Below are positions 1-5,441 of a DNA stretch of 6,422 nt, piece by piece. How positions within the stretch are numbered: position 1 is the first letter of the stretch; the number at the start of each line of letters is the position of its first letter. A model generated the notes under the pieces. It was not told the origin of the DNA and made no database searches. It saw only the letters and a program-made list of their open reading frames with translations. A program made the translations under genes and the position numbers. Source of the DNA: Synechococcus sp. MED850 (GTDB lineage Bacteria; Cyanobacteriota; Cyanobacteriia; PCC-6307; Cyanobiaceae); NCBI GenBank assembly GCA_002700765.1, contig PAEP01000049.1, positions 11,976 through 18,397 on the forward strand. Direction: 5' to 3'.

Positions 1-207
1 GAGGGGCTGCCGCAGGACACGGCCCTCTGGAGCAAGGCGGGATGGATGAGTCAGGCGCGCCATGACGCGGCCTGGTGGACGCTGGACGATCAATCTCCGA
101 TGCTGCTGGTGGCCTTCAGCACGGGCCCAGATCGTTCAAAGGATGAGCAGCTTTTGCCCTCTCTCTCTCGATCGCTAAGCCAGTTCAAGCCCACAGAGGA
201 GAACTGA
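1..207 (+). CDS. Serine hydrolase, class A beta-lactamase-like (3' end only)
   Basis: This is the last 68 codons of a gene entering from the left edge, open in frame 1 and ending in TGA at 205-207. Residues 9-23 read LWSKAGWMSQARHDA. In class A beta-lactamases and related penicillin-interacting serine hydrolases, the C-terminal domain carries a K-T/S-G motif on a beta-strand beside the active site, followed by a paired strand. Here the motif appears as K-A-G, then an R-H-D-A-A-W-W strand and a hydrophobic strand (MLLVAFS). The catalytic SxxK and SDN motifs would lie upstream, outside the window, so activity cannot be judged. The family usually acts in the periplasm on peptidoglycan or beta-lactams. 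The change of T/S to A in the motif suggests it may not be an efficient beta-lactamase (inference). The gene faces the tRNA gene, with 21 nt between them. The assignment rests on a short C-terminal pattern and is moderate. Confidence 0.55.
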   Translation, partial: EGLPQDTALWSKAGWMSQARHDAAWWTLDDQSPMLLVAFSTGPDRSKDEQLLPSLSRSLSQFKPTEEN

Positions 208-228
208 CAACGCATGTGGTTTGGTCAA

Positions 229-317
229 CGGAGAGGGAGGGATTCGAACCCTCGACAGAAGTTGCCTCCTGTAACTCCTTAGCAGGGAGCCGCTTTCAAC
301 CACTCAGCCACCTCTCC
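229..317 (-). tRNA. tRNA-Ser(GCU)
   Basis: An 89-nt class II tRNA folds completely on the minus strand. The acceptor stem is GGAGAGG/CCTCTCC (311-317 with 230-236) and the discriminator is G at 229. A 3-bp D stem GCT/AGC closes an 11-nt loop. The anticodon stem GCTCC/GGAGT has one G-U pair, and its loop CTGCTAA carries anticodon GCT (plus-strand 281-283). The long variable arm ACAGGAG/CTTCTGT is capped by GCAA. The T arm is GAGGG-TTCGAAT-CCCTC. The anticodon reads AGC and AGU serine codons, and the long variable arm and discriminator G fit serine identity. CCA is not encoded (the next three bases on this strand are TTG), so it must be added after transcription. A weak -10-like TAAGAT lies at 330-335, 12 nt upstream of the mature end, but no convincing -35 was seen. 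The tRNA could also be read through from alr, whose stop is 43 nt upstream. Confidence 0.97.
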
Positions 318-360
318 AGCGGCTCCTCGATCTTATCAACAGCAGCGCCAGAGGCTCAGA

Positions 361-1557
361 TCAGACCTCCACACGCGGCAGTCTCTGCTTGAACCCGCAC
401 AGGATTTCCCAGGGGATCGACCCGCAGGCTTCGCTCCAGAGTTGTGGACTGATCGCAGCGTCGCCGTCGCGACCCAGCAGGGTGACCGTGCTGCCGATCT
501 CCAGATCCGGTGCGTCGGTGGCATCCAGCAGCAGTTGATCCATGGTGATGGAGCCGATCTGCTGGATTGGGCGACCTTGATGCAGGGCATGGATGCGTCC
601 GCTCAGGGAGCGCATCACGCCATCGGCGTATCCGATCCCAACCACCGCCAGTCGGGTTGGCCGTGAACTCACATGCCGATGCCCATAGCTCACTCCCACC
701 CCGGCAGGGATGGAGCGGATCAGTGTGACGCGAGCCCGCACGGACAGGGCCGGTTGCAGAGGCACGACATCACGAAGATGCAGCGCCGGGGCGTGTCCGT
801 AGAGAGCGAGTCCAACGCGCACCATGTCGTGATGCAAACCTCGTTCCAGCAGTGTTCCTGCGGAATTGGCGAGATGACAGCAGAGATCTCGACCCTGCTC
901 AGGCAGCTGGTTCAGAACCTCATGAAAACGTCGATGTTGACGCGCCGTTACAAGCGAATCGTCTCCCTGGGGGTCGCCATCGGCACATGCCAAATGGCTG
1001 TAGAGGCCGCAAAGCTCAAGATTTTCAAGTTGGTGGATTGCTTCCACGAGTCGGGGCCCTTCCTGCCAGTCGCAGCCCAGTCGCGCCATGCCGGTGTCAA
1101 GTTTCAACTGGACGGGAAAGCGACGGCCACATCCATCGGCAAGGTTGTGGCACAGCAATGCCTCACGCATGCTGCTCAGGGTTGGCATCAGCTGCCAGTG
1201 CAGGCAGCTGCGGAGCTCTTCGGCCTGGGTGAGATTTCCAAGAAGCAAGATCGGCGCCTGGATGCCTGCACGGCGCAGCTCAATCCCTTCCTGCAGCGTG
1301 GCAACGCCAAGACTGACGGCACCGCCTCGCAAGGCAGCTCGTGCAACGGTTTCTGCACCATGGCCGTACCCATCCGCCTTGACGACAGCCATGAGACTGC
1401 TGTCTCCGGAAAGATGCCGACTGAGGGCCGCGGCATTGGATTCGATGGCTGTTGGGTCGATCTCCACCCAGGCGCGCTGGCGCGGATCGATGTCCTGATC
1501 GACGTCCTGATTGAGATCCCAGGACGCTTCAGTCGCGTTGCGGCTCAGCTCGGACAT
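361..1557 (-). CDS. alr: Alanine racemase (PLP-dependent)
   Basis: Alanine racemase interconverts L- and D-alanine in the cytoplasm and supplies D-Ala for peptidoglycan. From ATG at 1557 the protein has 398 residues, normal for the family. The PLP-lysine motif is VVKADGYGHGA (Lys60). LDTGMARLG at 153-161 carries the conserved Arg. The second catalytic base is Tyr291 in GVSYGHRH, in the beta-domain, and MDQ at 339-341 and IPWEILCGF near the C-terminus are also typical. The fold is therefore an N-terminal PLP barrel followed by a beta-domain. About 28 residues precede the first conserved strand (AWVEIDPTAIESN); this extension is polar and contains a small repeat. A TTG at 1593 is in frame, but using it would place two stem-loops inside the coding sequence, so ATG 1557 is preferred. 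No clear Shine-Dalgarno sequence is seen. The gene is divergent from the HNH gene and lies 43 nt upstream of the tRNA. It ends in TGA. Confidence 0.97.
   Translation of the reverse strand: MSELSRNATEASWDLNQDVDQDIDPRQRAWVEIDPTAIESNAAALSRHLSGDSSLMAVVKADGYGHGAETVARAALRGGAVSLGVATLQEGIELRRAGIQAPILLLGNLTQAEELRSCLHWQLMPTLSSMREALLCHNLADGCGRRFPVQLKLDTGMARLGCDWQEGPRLVEAIHQLENLELCGLYSHLACADGDPQGDDSLVTARQHRRFHEVLNQLPEQGRDLCCHLANSAGTLLERGLHHDMVRVGLALYGHAPALHLRDVVPLQPALSVRARVTLIRSIPAGVGVSYGHRHVSSRPTRLAVVGIGYADGVMRSLSGRIHALHQGRPIQQIGSITMDQLLLDATDAPDLEIGSTVTLLGRDGDAAISPQLWSEACGSIPWEILCGFKQRLPRVEV
1485..1520. repeat. Three 12-bp tandem units in the 5' part of alr
   Basis: Units gatcgatgtcct (1485-1496), gatcgacgtcct (1497-1508) and gattgagatccc (1509-1520) sit head to tail. 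The first two differ at one base and the third is diverged. On the coding strand they give the acidic run DLNQDVDQDIDP (residues 14-25) in the N-terminal extension of Alr. The unit length is a multiple of three, so gain or loss keeps frame. It looks like a short tandem duplication in a part of the protein under weak constraint. Confidence 0.7.
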
Positions 1558-1569
1558 GGGATTTGCGTG

Positions 1570-1610
1570 CTCGGCGTTACCGAGACATGCCAACTGCTGT
1601 CGTTAGCATG
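1570..1610 (-). promoter_or_regulatory. Two adjacent stem-loops upstream of alr (leader or operator)
   Basis: In the 74-bp divergent alr/HNH spacer, two inverted repeats stand 1 nt apart. The first (1586-1610) has 9-nt arms CATGCTAAC and GTTGGCATG on the alr strand with a 7-nt loop. Eight pairs are Watson-Crick and one is T-G, so it pairs fully as alr-strand RNA, whereas the other strand has a C-A mismatch. The second (1570-1584) has perfect 5-nt arms CTCGG/CCGAG around a 5-nt loop and ends 12 nt before the alr ATG. Either could be an RNA leader structure of alr, or the larger dyad could be an operator shared by both genes. The strand-specific wobble pair favours RNA slightly. No clear promoter was recognised. 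Confidence 0.5.
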
Positions 1611-1620
1611 ACGAATAAGC

Positions 1621-1626
1621 AGGGAG
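1621..1626 (+). promoter_or_regulatory. Ribosome binding site of the HNH gene
   Basis: AGGGAG, with core GGAG at 1623-1626, lies 5 nt before ATG 1632. It is the only good Shine-Dalgarno sequence beside any gene start in the window. It selects ATG 1632 over the in-frame ATG at 1608 and the TTG at 1563. Confidence 0.7.
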
Positions 1627-1631
1627 CTTGC

Positions 1632-2132
1632 ATGGGCCAGGTTCTCGTTCTCAATGCGTCCTACGAGCCGTTGAACATCACCACATGGCGTCGGGCCATG
1701 GTGATGATGCTGAAAGGCAAGGCTGAAAGCTTGGAGCAGGATTCCACACGAGAGATCCGCAAGGGGACACTTCTTCCAACCGTGATCCGATTGCGGCAGT
1801 ACGTGCGTGTTCCTTTCCGGCAGCTGCCTCTCACCCGCCGCAATGTGTTTCATCGGGATGGCCACAGTTGTCAGTACTGCGGCTGCTGCGGAGAACAGTT
1901 ATCGATCGACCATGTGGTGCCAAGAAGCCGTGGTGGGATTGATTCCTGGGAAAATGTCACCACGGCCTGCCTCAGCTGCAATGTTCGCAAGGGCAATCGC
2001 ACGCCGAAGGAGGCCGGGATGCCGCTGAGGCGTGTCCCGCGCAGGCCGCTCAGCAGCCTCAGTTTTGAGGCAACACGTCAGATTCATTCCGGCCGCCACA
2101 GCGAATGGGCCAAATATGTGATCGGAGCCTGA
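1632..2132 (+). CDS. HNH endonuclease family protein, conserved orphan
   Basis: This 166-residue protein has an N-terminal strand VLVLNASYEPLNI, a basic middle region, and an HNH/beta-beta-alpha-metal nuclease motif at about residues 78-125. The first zinc pair is CQYC (Cys80, Cys83), the catalytic D-H is in IDHVVPRSRGG (Asp93, His94), Asn108 is in SWENVTT, and the second zinc pair is CLSC (Cys113, Cys116), followed by Asn117 and Lys120. All expected motif residues are present, so metal-dependent nuclease activity is plausible. The family (McrA-like, LNASYEPL type) is widespread in cyanobacteria and other bacteria, and I know of no firm function for it. No methylase, integrase, toxin-antitoxin partner or intron boundary is adjacent, so this does not look like a restriction or homing unit. 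A C-terminal segment FEATRQIHSGRHSEWAKYV follows the nuclease domain. The start is set by the GGAG at 1623-1626. The gene converges on prfA, with 7 nt between the stops. Confidence 0.9.
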   Translation: MGQVLVLNASYEPLNITTWRRAMVMMLKGKAESLEQDSTREIRKGTLLPTVIRLRQYVRVPFRQLPLTRRNVFHRDGHSCQYCGCCGEQLSIDHVVPRSRGGIDSWENVTTACLSCNVRKGNRTPKEAGMPLRRVPRRPLSSLSFEATRQIHSGRHSEWAKYVIGA

Positions 2133-2144
2133 GTGGGGTTCAGG
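2128..2144. repeat. Inverted repeat across the convergent HNH and prfA stops
   Basis: Perfect 5-nt arms CCTGA (2128-2132) and TCAGG (2140-2144) flank the 7-nt spacer gtggggt. The TGA stop of each converging gene lies inside an arm. There is no T-run on either side, so a classical intrinsic terminator is not supported. A weak bidirectional stop or chance symmetry from two facing TGA codons are both possible. Confidence 0.35.
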
Positions 2145-3237
2145 AGTCGTCTTGATCACTGAGGGCTTCCAGTTTCTGCCGTTGTTCCTCGGCAACACAG
2201 GCCCCGATTAAATCCTCGAGCTGCCCCTGGAGGACGGGCTCCAGGGAAAAATTACGCCCAAGCCGGTGATCGGTGGTGCGGTTGTCTTTGTAGTTGTACG
2301 TCCGGATCTTTTCACTGCGGTCTCCGCTGCCCACCTGGGCGCGGCGGTTGCTGCTCTCCCGTTCCGCCGCGGCAGCCATCTCACGTTCCAGCAGTTTGGC
2401 GCGCAGGATCTCCAGTGCCCGTTCCCGGTTCTGAAGTTGTGAACGCTCCTGGGTGCAGAACACACGGATGCCAGTGGGTTTGTGCAGCAGGTCGACGGCT
2501 GTTTCCACCTTGTTGACGTTCTGCCCCCCGGCTCCGCCGGATCTGGCAGTACTGATCTCAAGTTCCTTCGGATCAATCTGGACTTCAACCGCATCAGCTT
2601 CGGGCATCACGGCCACCGTCGCCGTGGACGTGTGAACACGGCCTTGTGATTCCGTGGCTGGTACACGTTGAACACGGTGCACCCCCGCTTCAAATTTCAG
2701 CTGGCTGAACACGCTGTCCCCTTTCACCGAAAGGATCAGTTCGCGGTAGCCGCCAAGATCAGCCTCCGTGGAGCTGACGGGCTGAACTGTCCAGCCCACT
2801 TTCTGGCTGTAACGGTCGTACATCCGTGCCAAGTCCCCGGCCCAAAGACAGGCTTCATCCCCGCCTGCACCCGCTCGGATTTCGAGCATCACACTGCGGT
2901 CATCGCGGGGGTCCCGCGGCAGCAGTGCGACAGTGAGTCGCTCGATCAGTTCGGAGTGGCGGCTGCTGAGTGCCTCCAGTTCCTCTTGCGCCAGGGACTC
3001 CATCGGTGGATCCCCACGGCTTTCTTTCAACAGCTGCCGAGCATCACTTTGCTCCTGCTCCAATGCTTGCAGGCTCTCGAAATCGAGGACGAGAGGCTCG
3101 AGTCGTGATCGTTCCCGGGCGATCGACTCAAGCCGCTTTGGATCAGCAGCGACATCCGGATCGGCCAACTGCCTCTCGAGGTTCCGGAAACTGGCAGCGG
3201 CTGTTTCCAGCCTGGTGAAAAGAGTCGAGGCGTCCAT
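2140..3237 (-). CDS. prfA: Peptide chain release factor 1
   Basis: RF1 recognises UAA and UAG in the ribosomal A site and triggers release of the finished protein. The 365-residue length is normal. Domain 1 (about 1-105) is helical and charged. The codon-recognition tripeptide is P-A-T (193-195, in [11 protein letters not shown]), which identifies RF1, since RF2 has S-P-F. The catalytic GGQ is at 237-239 in [17 protein letters not shown], and its Gln is the usual target of PrmC methylation. The C-terminal [16 protein letters not shown] block (312-327) is also typical. It starts at ATG 3237, 15 nt after the rpmE stop, so it is very probably the last gene of the ribosomal-protein operon. No clear Shine-Dalgarno sequence is present. 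It ends in TGA, which RF1 does not read, so termination on its own gene depends on RF2. No frameshift or truncation is seen. Confidence 0.98.
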   Translation of the reverse strand: MDASTLFTRLETAAASFRNLERQLADPDVAADPKRLESIARERSRLEPLVLDFESLQALEQEQSDARQLLKESRGDPPMESLAQEELEALSSRHSELIERLTVALLPRDPRDDRSVMLEIRAGAGGDEACLWAGDLARMYDRYSQKVGWTVQPVSSTEADLGGYRELILSVKGDSVFSQLKFEAGVHRVQRVPATESQGRVHTSTATVAVMPEADAVEVQIDPKELEISTARSGGAGGQNVNKVETAVDLLHKPTGIRVFCTQERSQLQNRERALEILRAKLLEREMAAAAERESSNRRAQVGSGDRSEKIRTYNYKDNRTTDHRLGRNFSLEPVLQGQLEDLIGACVAEEQRQKLEALSDQDDS

Positions 3238-3252
3238 GCCCCGCAGTCAGCC

Positions 3253-3522
3253 TCAGGAGTTGGCGTCCGCTTTGGCAGCGGCGACCTCTTTCGATGGCTC
3301 ACTCCCTTTTTTCTTCGAGCCCATGCCGTATTTGCGCATGAAGCGATCTACCCGTCCTTCAGTGTCGAGAATCTTCTGGGTTCCCGTGAAGAAAGGGTGG
3401 TTGCCGCTCCAGACGTCGACGTGAATCTCAGGCTGGGTGGAGCCAGTGGTCATCACCACTTCGCCATTGCAAATCACCTTGGCATCGGGATACCAGGTTG
3501 GATGAATGTCGGGTTTGGGCAT
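3253..3522 (-). CDS. rpmE: 50S ribosomal protein L31, zinc-free type
   Basis: L31 bridges the central protuberance of the large subunit and the head of the small subunit. The 89 residues show the family blocks DIHPTWYPDAKV near the N-terminus, HPFFTGTQKILDTEGRVDRF at 42-61, and a basic tail. Zinc-binding L31 has four cysteines (C-x-C and C-x-x-C). Here only Cys18 remains, and the second pair is replaced in DVWSGNHPFF, so this is the cysteine-poor, non-zinc form. The tail beyond about residue 68 (SKKKGSEPSKEVAAAKADANS) is a low-complexity extension, longer than in E. coli L31. It lies between rpsI (26-nt gap) and prfA (15-nt gap), consistent with cotranscription. No Shine-Dalgarno sequence was seen. 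Confidence 0.96.
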   Translation of the reverse strand: MPKPDIHPTWYPDAKVICNGEVVMTTGSTQPEIHVDVWSGNHPFFTGTQKILDTEGRVDRFMRKYGMGSKKKGSEPSKEVAAAKADANS

Positions 3523-3548
3523 GAGTCGTTGCGGGAAGGAAACGGAAA

Positions 3549-3950
3549 TCAGCGTTTGGAGAACTGAGGTGCCTTGCGGGCTTTCTTGAGACCGTACTTG
3601 CGGCGTTCCTTGGCGCGAGGGTCACGGCTGAGGTGACCTTCCGTCTTGAGCGGTTTGCGGTTGTCGGCGGAAAGCTCACAAAGTGCCCGGGCCGCACCTT
3701 GCTTGATGGCGCCAGCCTGGCCTGTGAGCCCACCACCGCGAACATTCACCAGAACGTCGTATTCGGTAGTTAGCCCCAGTGTGTCGAGAGGGGCTTTCAC
3801 CGCCGCGATGTAAGCGGGGTTGTAGTTCAGATAGTTGTCACCGGGGCGGCCATTGATGGTGATGGTGCCGTTTCCGGGTACAAGACGAACGCGGGCGACA
3901 GAGGTTTTACGGCGACCGGTGCCCCAGTAGACGACGGAATTGCTGCTCAT
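3549..3950 (-). CDS. rpsI: 30S ribosomal protein S9
   Basis: S9 is a head protein of the small subunit whose C-terminal tail reaches the P-site tRNA. The 133 residues include [16 protein letters not shown] at the N-terminus, the family signature [19 protein letters not shown] at 72-90, and the basic tail [18 protein letters not shown]. The terminal Ser-Lys-Arg is intact, and its last Arg is the residue known to touch P-site tRNA. The start ATG overlaps the rplM stop as ATGA (3947-3950), so translation is probably coupled to rplM, with which S9 is paired in most bacteria. No Shine-Dalgarno sequence precedes it, which agrees with coupling. Confidence 0.98.
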   Translation of the reverse strand: MSSNSVVYWGTGRRKTSVARVRLVPGNGTITINGRPGDNYLNYNPAYIAAVKAPLDTLGLTTEYDVLVNVRGGGLTGQAGAIKQGAARALCELSADNRKPLKTEGHLSRDPRAKERRKYGLKKARKAPQFSKR

Positions 3951-4399
3951 TTGGCGGACGCTGAGGGGTTGAGCTGGAGGGGTTGAGGTTGTTGAGCTGC
4001 GTGTGGATGCTCGTTGCCCTTGTAGACCTTGAGCTTTCTGAACATCTGGCGGCCCAAGGCGTTGTGGGGAAGCATGCCCTTGATGGCCTTTTCAACGATC
4101 CTCTCGGGAATGCGCTCTTGCAAAGCCTGGAAGGTTTCCACTTTCATGCCACCGGGCCGGCCTGAGTGGCGGCGGTAGAGCTTTTGCTGTGGCTTTTTGC
4201 CGCTGACTTTGATCTTGTCGGCATTGACAACAACAACGAAGTCACCCGTGTCCAGATGGGGAGTGAAGCTTGGGTTGTTCTTGCCGCGCAGCACGGCTGC
4301 TACCTCGGTGGCGAGGCGGCCGAGGGTTTGATTCTCTGCATCCACCAGATACCACTGGCGGTCGATCGAATCGATGGGGGGAAGGGAGGTCTTGTTCAT
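3947..4399 (-). CDS. rplM: 50S ribosomal protein L13
   Basis: L13 is an early-assembling large-subunit protein. The 150 residues show [17 protein letters not shown] at 14-30, the nucleic-acid contact stretch around [17 protein letters not shown] (68-84), and the family signature from [16 protein letters not shown] (102-117) to YKGNEHPH (126-133). The last 17 residues (AAQQPQPLQ onward) are a low-complexity tail beyond the usual end. ATG 4399 is chosen because conserved sequence begins shortly after it. There is no Shine-Dalgarno sequence; instead a 12-bp palindrome and the end of a short upstream ORF abut the start. Its 3' end overlaps rpsI by ATGA. In several bacteria the L13-S9 pair is controlled through its mRNA leader, and here the 142-nt upstream gap is the only long one in the operon. 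Confidence 0.98.
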   Translation of the reverse strand: MNKTSLPPIDSIDRQWYLVDAENQTLGRLATEVAAVLRGKNNPSFTPHLDTGDFVVVVNADKIKVSGKKPQQKLYRRHSGRPGGMKVETFQALQERIPERIVEKAIKGMLPHNALGRQMFRKLKVYKGNEHPHAAQQPQPLQLNPSASAK

Positions 4400-4431
4400 C
4401 GCGCCGGCATGCCGGTTCGGGAATGCTTCAT
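4396..4431 (-). CDS. Possible 11-codon leader ORF coupled to rplM
   Basis: ATG at 4431-4429 opens a frame reading [11 protein letters not shown] and ending in TGA at 4398-4396. The stop overlaps the rplM start as ATGA (4399-4396), the same arrangement as rplM-rpsI. Its start codon lies in the arm of an 8-bp stem (4425-4445), and its second Met codon lies at the centre of the 12-bp palindrome (4404-4415). There is no Shine-Dalgarno sequence. The frame is open further upstream without an ATG, GTG or TTG in the gap, so chance openness is possible. Translation is not shown; this is a candidate leader peptide. Confidence 0.3.
   Translation of the reverse strand: MKHSRTGMPAR
4404..4415. repeat. 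12-bp perfect palindrome before rplM
   Basis: CCGGCATGCCGG lies 4 nt upstream of the rplM ATG, where a ribosome binding site would be. As RNA it can form CCGG/CCGG with a CAUG loop; as DNA it is a perfect dyad. It could mask or shape the rplM initiation region or bind a regulator. It is the most compact GC palindrome noticed in the window. Confidence 0.6.
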
Positions 4432-4445
4432 TTTTGGAATGAAGC
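4425..4445 (-). promoter_or_regulatory. 8-bp stem-loop in the rplM leader
   Basis: Perfect arms GCTTCATT (4445-4438 on the minus strand reads GCTTCATT; its partner AATGAAGC is at 4432-4425) enclose a 5-nt CCAAA loop. The stem ends 25 nt before the rplM ATG and includes the start codon of the short upstream ORF in its 3' arm. With the adjacent palindrome it makes a two-hairpin leader resembling autoregulatory ribosomal-protein leaders in layout. There is no sequence proof that it matches a known leader class. Confidence 0.55.
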
Positions 4446-4476
4446 TGGGTGGGGTTTCAGGCCCGTAGAGGTCCTG

Positions 4477-4498
4477 AAAAAGCTCAAAGATCGAGCCT
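4477..4498 (-). terminator. Terminator-like hairpin between truA and rplM
   Basis: On the minus strand AGGCTCGA and TTGAGCTT pair over 8 positions (two G-U pairs) around a TCT loop. The T-run continues for three bases past the stem (five consecutive T in all, 4481-4477). It starts 44 nt after the truA stop. The stem is short and not GC-rich, so termination would be partial at best. It could be an attenuator separating the rpoA-rplQ-truA and rplM-rpsI-rpmE-prfA transcripts. Confidence 0.35.
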
Positions 4499-4500
4499 AC

Positions 4501-4529
4501 TCCTCGACGTGATCCTCCTCTTTCGAGGA
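4501..4529 (-). repeat. Nested inverted repeats just after truA
   Basis: Two mutually exclusive pairings share the arm at 4523-4529. One is a local hairpin TCCTC-GAAA-GAGGA on the minus strand (4516-4529), with a GNRA loop. The other pairs TCCTCGA (4529-4523) with TCGAGGA (4507-4501), 7 bp across a 15-nt loop. The local hairpin begins 12 nt after the truA stop. Competing folds of this type can act as a switch or simply protect the 3' end of the upstream transcript; the sequence does not decide. Confidence 0.4.
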
Positions 4530-4541
4530 AGTGGATGATCG

Positions 4542-5441
4542 TCAGAGAACTGAATCGGCTCCTTCCGGCAGAGGTGGTGGATCCCTGGGAGGATCGTTTT
4601 CAGCCAGAAAAAACCACGGTTGGCAATCATACCAGCCGGGTTTACTGAAAATGTCCTGCTCGTATCCAACGCGGAGCAGGCATAGACCTCGCGGAGGGGC
4701 CGCTTCCTTCACTTCCCAGCGGCGTCGTTCCTTCCAGCGCCGTTCAAACGCTGCGACGGACTGCCGGTTCTCCCCCAACGCCACAAGCTGGGCCATCAGC
4801 AGCCGCACCATCCCATACAAAAAACCGCTCGCCTGGATCTCAACGGTGACCAGATCTCCATGGCGTTTCACCAGCACCTCCTGCACCGTGGTGCGCCCAT
4901 GGGCACGACGACTGCCAGCCCGCATGAAGGCGCTGAAGTCATGCAATCCGATCATGCCCAGAAGCCCTTCACGCATCTTGGATTCATCCAATCGCAGGTG
5001 ATAGCGATGCCAGGTCCAGGGCGTCAGAAAAAGGTTGGGTCGCCGTCCGTTGTGGATTGTGTAGCGGTAACGGCGGTAAGTGGCTGAGTAACAGGCATGC
5101 CAATCCTGTGGACGGGCCACCGATTCGCGGATCCGAATCGTGGGAGGCAAACGCCCATTCAGTGCAGCAGCCCACTTGCCGGGTGGAATTGGCCCGCAGC
5201 AATCGAAGTGAACCACCTGAGCGGCCGCATGCACACCTGCGTCGGTGCGTCCGGCAGCAAAGGTCTGGATCGGACGCAACGGGTCGAGCTGTTCAATCGC
5301 CTCTTCAAGCGTGGATTGCACACTGGTGCCGTTGCGCTGCCGCTGCCATCCGCAAAAGCCAGACCCCTCGTACTGAACACTGAGAGCGATCCTTTGACGG
5401 ATCGGAGCGTCAGTTGTTTCAGACAAGGGGTCTCGGCTCAA
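4542..5441 (-). CDS. truA: tRNA pseudouridine synthase A
   Basis: TruA converts uridines 38-40 of the tRNA anticodon arm to pseudouridine. The 299-residue protein has [17 protein letters not shown] at 19-35, the catalytic block [11 protein letters not shown] at 62-72 with the nucleophile Asp67, [17 protein letters not shown] at 120-136 with the conserved active-site Tyr region, [11 protein letters not shown] at 167-177, and [14 protein letters not shown] at 202-215. The C-terminus is a proline-rich tail ([12 protein letters not shown]). No ATG, GTG or TTG exists upstream in frame before a TGA at 5447-5445, so the start is TTG 5441 or a second TTG at 5426. The first is kept because it gives the usual N-terminal length. 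A perfect hairpin directly precedes TTG 5441, and no Shine-Dalgarno sequence is visible. It follows rplQ by 24 nt, an order common in cyanobacteria, and is probably cotranscribed with it. Confidence 0.95.
   Translation of the reverse strand: MSRDPLSETTDAPIRQRIALSVQYEGSGFCGWQRQRNGTSVQSTLEEAIEQLDPLRPIQTFAAGRTDAGVHAAAQVVHFDCCGPIPPGKWAAALNGRLPPTIRIRESVARPQDWHACYSATYRRYRYTIHNGRRPNLFLTPWTWHRYHLRLDESKMREGLLGMIGLHDFSAFMRAGSRRAHGRTTVQEVLVKRHGDLVTVEIQASGFLYGMVRLLMAQLVALGENRQSVAAFERRWKERRRWEVKEAAPPRGLCLLRVGYEQDIFSKPGWYDCQPWFFLAENDPPRDPPPLPEGADSVL

Noticed and set aside
351..369. Hairpin around the alr stop as a terminator
   Set aside because: Pairing GAGGTC with GA(G)CCTC needs a bulge, and no T-run follows on the minus strand, so it is not a convincing terminator.
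1558..1593. Longer alr start at TTG 1593, adding 12 residues
   Set aside because: TTG is a weaker start, has no ribosome binding site, lies inside a stem-loop arm and would put a second hairpin in the coding region. ATG 1557 is the simpler choice.
673..1611. Open plus-strand frame of 312 codons opposite alr
   Set aside because: It mirrors the well-supported alr gene, shows no recognisable domain, and has no ribosome binding site. Long antisense frames are common opposite GC-rich coding sequence.
1563..1631. Upstream starts for the HNH gene at TTG 1563 or ATG 1608
   Set aside because: The good GGAG at 1623-1626 is 5 nt before ATG 1632, and the family normally begins near MGQVLVLNASYEPL.
2668..3424. 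Plus-strand frames opposite prfA and rpmE
   Set aside because: They are antisense to release factor 1 and L31, whose motifs are complete. The antisense translations are low-complexity and unconserved in appearance.
4432..4500. Longer version of the rplM leader ORF, open upstream as [19 protein letters not shown]
   Set aside because: The translation looks protein-like, but no ATG, GTG or TTG lies in frame in the gap to begin it, so only the ATG 4431 form is reported.
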